NCBI GenBank assembly: GCA_028871775.1
Contig: JAGWMH010000078.1
Coordinates: 1-7,879 of the forward strand
Reading direction: 5' to 3'
Source: Betaproteobacteria bacterium
Lineage (GTDB): Bacteria; Pseudomonadota; Gammaproteobacteria; Burkholderiales; Gallionellaceae
DNA length: 7,879 bases
This document shows, in pieces, positions 6,877-7,879 of the stretch; within the stretch, counting starts at the first letter, position 1; every line of letters begins with the position of its first letter. Both the position numbers and the translations under genes were made by a program. The notes beneath the pieces were generated by a model that made no database searches, was not told where the DNA came from, and worked only from the letters and a program-made list of their open reading frames with translations.

Positions 6877-7257
6877 ATGACATTCAATGCGTTTATTGCA
6901 GTCGGCCTCGGGGCGGCCATCGGTGCATGGCTGCGCTGGGGTCTGGGACTGTGGCTCAATCCGGCGCTGCCCGAATTGCCGCTCGGCACGCTTTCCGCCA
7001 ACCTCGCCGGCGGCTATCTCATCGGCCTCGCCGTGGCGTTCTTCATGCAGCATCCGGGTCTTTCGCCGGAATGGCGCCTGCTCATCATCACCGGCTTTCT
7101 CGGCGGGCTGACCACCTTCTCCACCTTTTCGGCTGAAACCGTCACGCTGCTCGCGCGCGGGCAATACGCATGGGGCATGGCCATCATCGCCGCCCATCTG
7201 GGCGGCTCGCTGCTGATGACCGTGCTGGGGATGCAGACCATGAAATGGATTCAATAG
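6877..7257 (+). CDS. crcB: Fluoride ion channel CrcB/FluC
   Basis: CrcB/FluC exports fluoride from the cytoplasm as a dual-topology dimer with two pores. The 126-residue length and four hydrophobic segments (about residues 4-26, 36-57, 67-92, 98-120) are standard. Family signatures are present: [10 protein letters not shown] (12-21) with the conserved Arg20, [14 protein letters not shown] (37-50) with the pore Asn42, and [15 protein letters not shown] (73-87), which carries the pore phenylalanines Phe81 and Phe84 and the residues around the central sodium site. No ribosome-binding site is seen before the ATG. A weak -10-like TAAACT at 6865-6870 would place transcription almost on the start codon, suggesting a leaderless or very short-leader mRNA if used. 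It is followed by a DUF190 gene 8 bp later, a frequent pairing. Confidence 0.96.
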   Translation: MTFNAFIAVGLGAAIGAWLRWGLGLWLNPALPELPLGTLSANLAGGYLIGLAVAFFMQHPGLSPEWRLLIITGFLGGLTTFSTFSAETVTLLARGQYAWGMAIIAAHLGGSLLMTVLGMQTMKWIQ

Positions 7258-7261
7258 GAGG
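7256..7261 (+). promoter_or_regulatory. Consensus ribosome-binding site overlapping the crcB stop
   Basis: AGGAGG begins on the A of the crcB TAG stop codon and lies 4 nt before the ATG of the next gene. It fixes that gene's start at 7266 and implies translational coupling with crcB. Confidence 0.85.
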
Positions 7262-7265
7262 CTAT

Positions 7266-7577
7266 ATGCAGAGCGTTTACCTCAAGTTTTATCTCACGGA
7301 AAAACAGCGCCACAACGGCACACTGCTGTATGAATGGCTGCTGGAAGAGGCGAAGAAACTCGGCGTGCCGGGCGGCTCGGCATTCCGCGCCATCGCGGGT
7401 TTCGGCAGGCACGGCCGCCTGCACGAGGAATCTTTTTTCGAGCTCGCGGGCGAATTGCCGGTGCAGGTGGAATTCGTGCTGGATACGGTATTGGCCGACA
7501 AACTGCTGGAAGCGTTGCGCGCGCACAAGCTCAACCTGTTCTATGTGCGCTATGCGGTGGAGTCGGGGATTTTGTAA
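7266..7577 (+). CDS. DUF190 family protein (PII-like fold)
   Basis: This 103-residue soluble protein matches the DUF190/UPF0166 family: SVYLKFYLTEKQRHNGTLLYEWLLEEAKKLG (about 3-33), GGSAFRAIAGFGRHGRLH (about 36-53) and LPVQVEFVLD (about 64-73). The family is related in fold to the PII/GlnB-like trimeric proteins (family knowledge), suggesting a ligand-sensing or regulatory role, but none is established. I chose ATG 7266 because of the consensus AGGAGG just upstream; an in-frame upstream ATG at 7170 lies wholly inside crcB and adds 32 residues of non-family sequence. Placement in one transcript with the fluoride channel suggests a role linked to fluoride or to channel control (inference). Confidence 0.9.
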   Translation: MQSVYLKFYLTEKQRHNGTLLYEWLLEEAKKLGVPGGSAFRAIAGFGRHGRLHEESFFELAGELPVQVEFVLDTVLADKLLEALRAHKLNLFYVRYAVESGIL

Positions 7578-7627
7578 GCCCCTCCCCATAGCCGTGTACT
7601 CCGCTCGATGGCTGGCAGCAACTCGGG

Positions 7628-7633
7628 CATAAT
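7628..7633 (+). promoter_or_regulatory. Candidate -10 element for recQ
   Basis: CATAAT lies 13 bp before the recQ ATG. Transcription would start near 7640 and leave fewer than ten bases of leader. No convincing -35 or ribosome-binding site is present, so this is tentative. The 69-bp gap from the DUF190 stop holds no terminator that I can see. Confidence 0.35.
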
Positions 7634-7646
7634 CTCCCAACCGCCT

Positions 7647-7879
7647 ATGCCTGCCACTGCCCCGCAAATCTTACAAGACGTTTTCGGCTATGCCGCCTTT
7701 CGCGGCGAGCAGCAGGCCGTCGTCGAGCACGTCGCGGCGGGCGGCGATGCGCTGGTGCTGATGCCCACGGGCGGCGGCAAGTCGCTGTGCTACCAGCTTC
7801 CGGCGCTGCTGCGCGAGGGCACCGCCCTCGTCGTCTCGCCGCTGATCGCGCTGATGCAGGACCAGGTGGCGGCGCTGCG
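7647..7879 (+). CDS. recQ: ATP-dependent DNA helicase RecQ, N-terminal fragment (runs off window)
   Basis: The open frame from ATG 7647 continues past the window end and gives 77 residues so far. They are clearly the start of a RecQ-type superfamily 2 helicase: motif 0 (FGYAAFRGEQQAVVE), motif I/Walker A (LMPTGGGKSLCYQLPAL) and motif Ia (VVSPLIALMQDQVAAL) occur in the right order and spacing. RecQ unwinds DNA 3' to 5' in recombination and replication-fork repair. The full protein in this family is usually around 600 residues, so about 530 lie outside. There is no good ribosome-binding site before the ATG, so a short-leader transcript is possible. Confidence 0.95.
   Translation, partial: MPATAPQILQDVFGYAAFRGEQQAVVEHVAAGGDALVLMPTGGGKSLCYQLPALLREGTALVVSPLIALMQDQVAAL

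Overview
The window reads as a stretch of ordinary chromosome from a GC-rich proteobacterium, most likely a betaproteobacterium. The long single-chain PurL, the YceH protein, the stand-alone NnrD and the CrcB-DUF190 pair all resemble beta/gamma-proteobacterial versions. The scattered palindromic repeats also fit this group, and a Gallionella/Nitrosomonas-like lineage is possible, but that last step is inference.

Layout from left to right: yceH on the minus strand (115-789); a repeat-filled intergenic region (790-1058) with a 16-bp tandem repeat and a large imperfect palindrome; a ParD/ParE-type toxin-antitoxin pair on the plus strand (1059-1633); purL on the minus strand (1678-5784), convergent with the toxin gene; nnrD on the plus strand (5850-6698), divergent from purL across a short AT-rich promoter; a 178-bp intergenic region holding a strongly foldable element (6735-6831); crcB (6877-7257), tightly followed by a DUF190 gene (7266-7577); and the first 77 codons of recQ, cut by the window end.

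The genes do not form one pathway. PurL catalyses the fourth step of purine synthesis, NnrD repairs hydrated NAD(P)H, CrcB exports fluoride, RecQ is a DNA-repair helicase, and the toxin-antitoxin pair is an accessory module beside housekeeping genes. Only parD-parE and crcB-DUF190 look like true operons.

I do not see a complete new multi-gene system. The two signals most worth following are: (1) purL carries two different palindromic repeat elements read through in frame as protein, one of them in the linker just before the glutaminase domain; and (2) the 97-nt element between nnrD and crcB has a 16-pair outer stem whose only two non-Watson-Crick positions are G-U wobbles in plus-strand RNA. 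It occupies the place where a fluoride riboswitch is often found, but does not match my recollection of that consensus.
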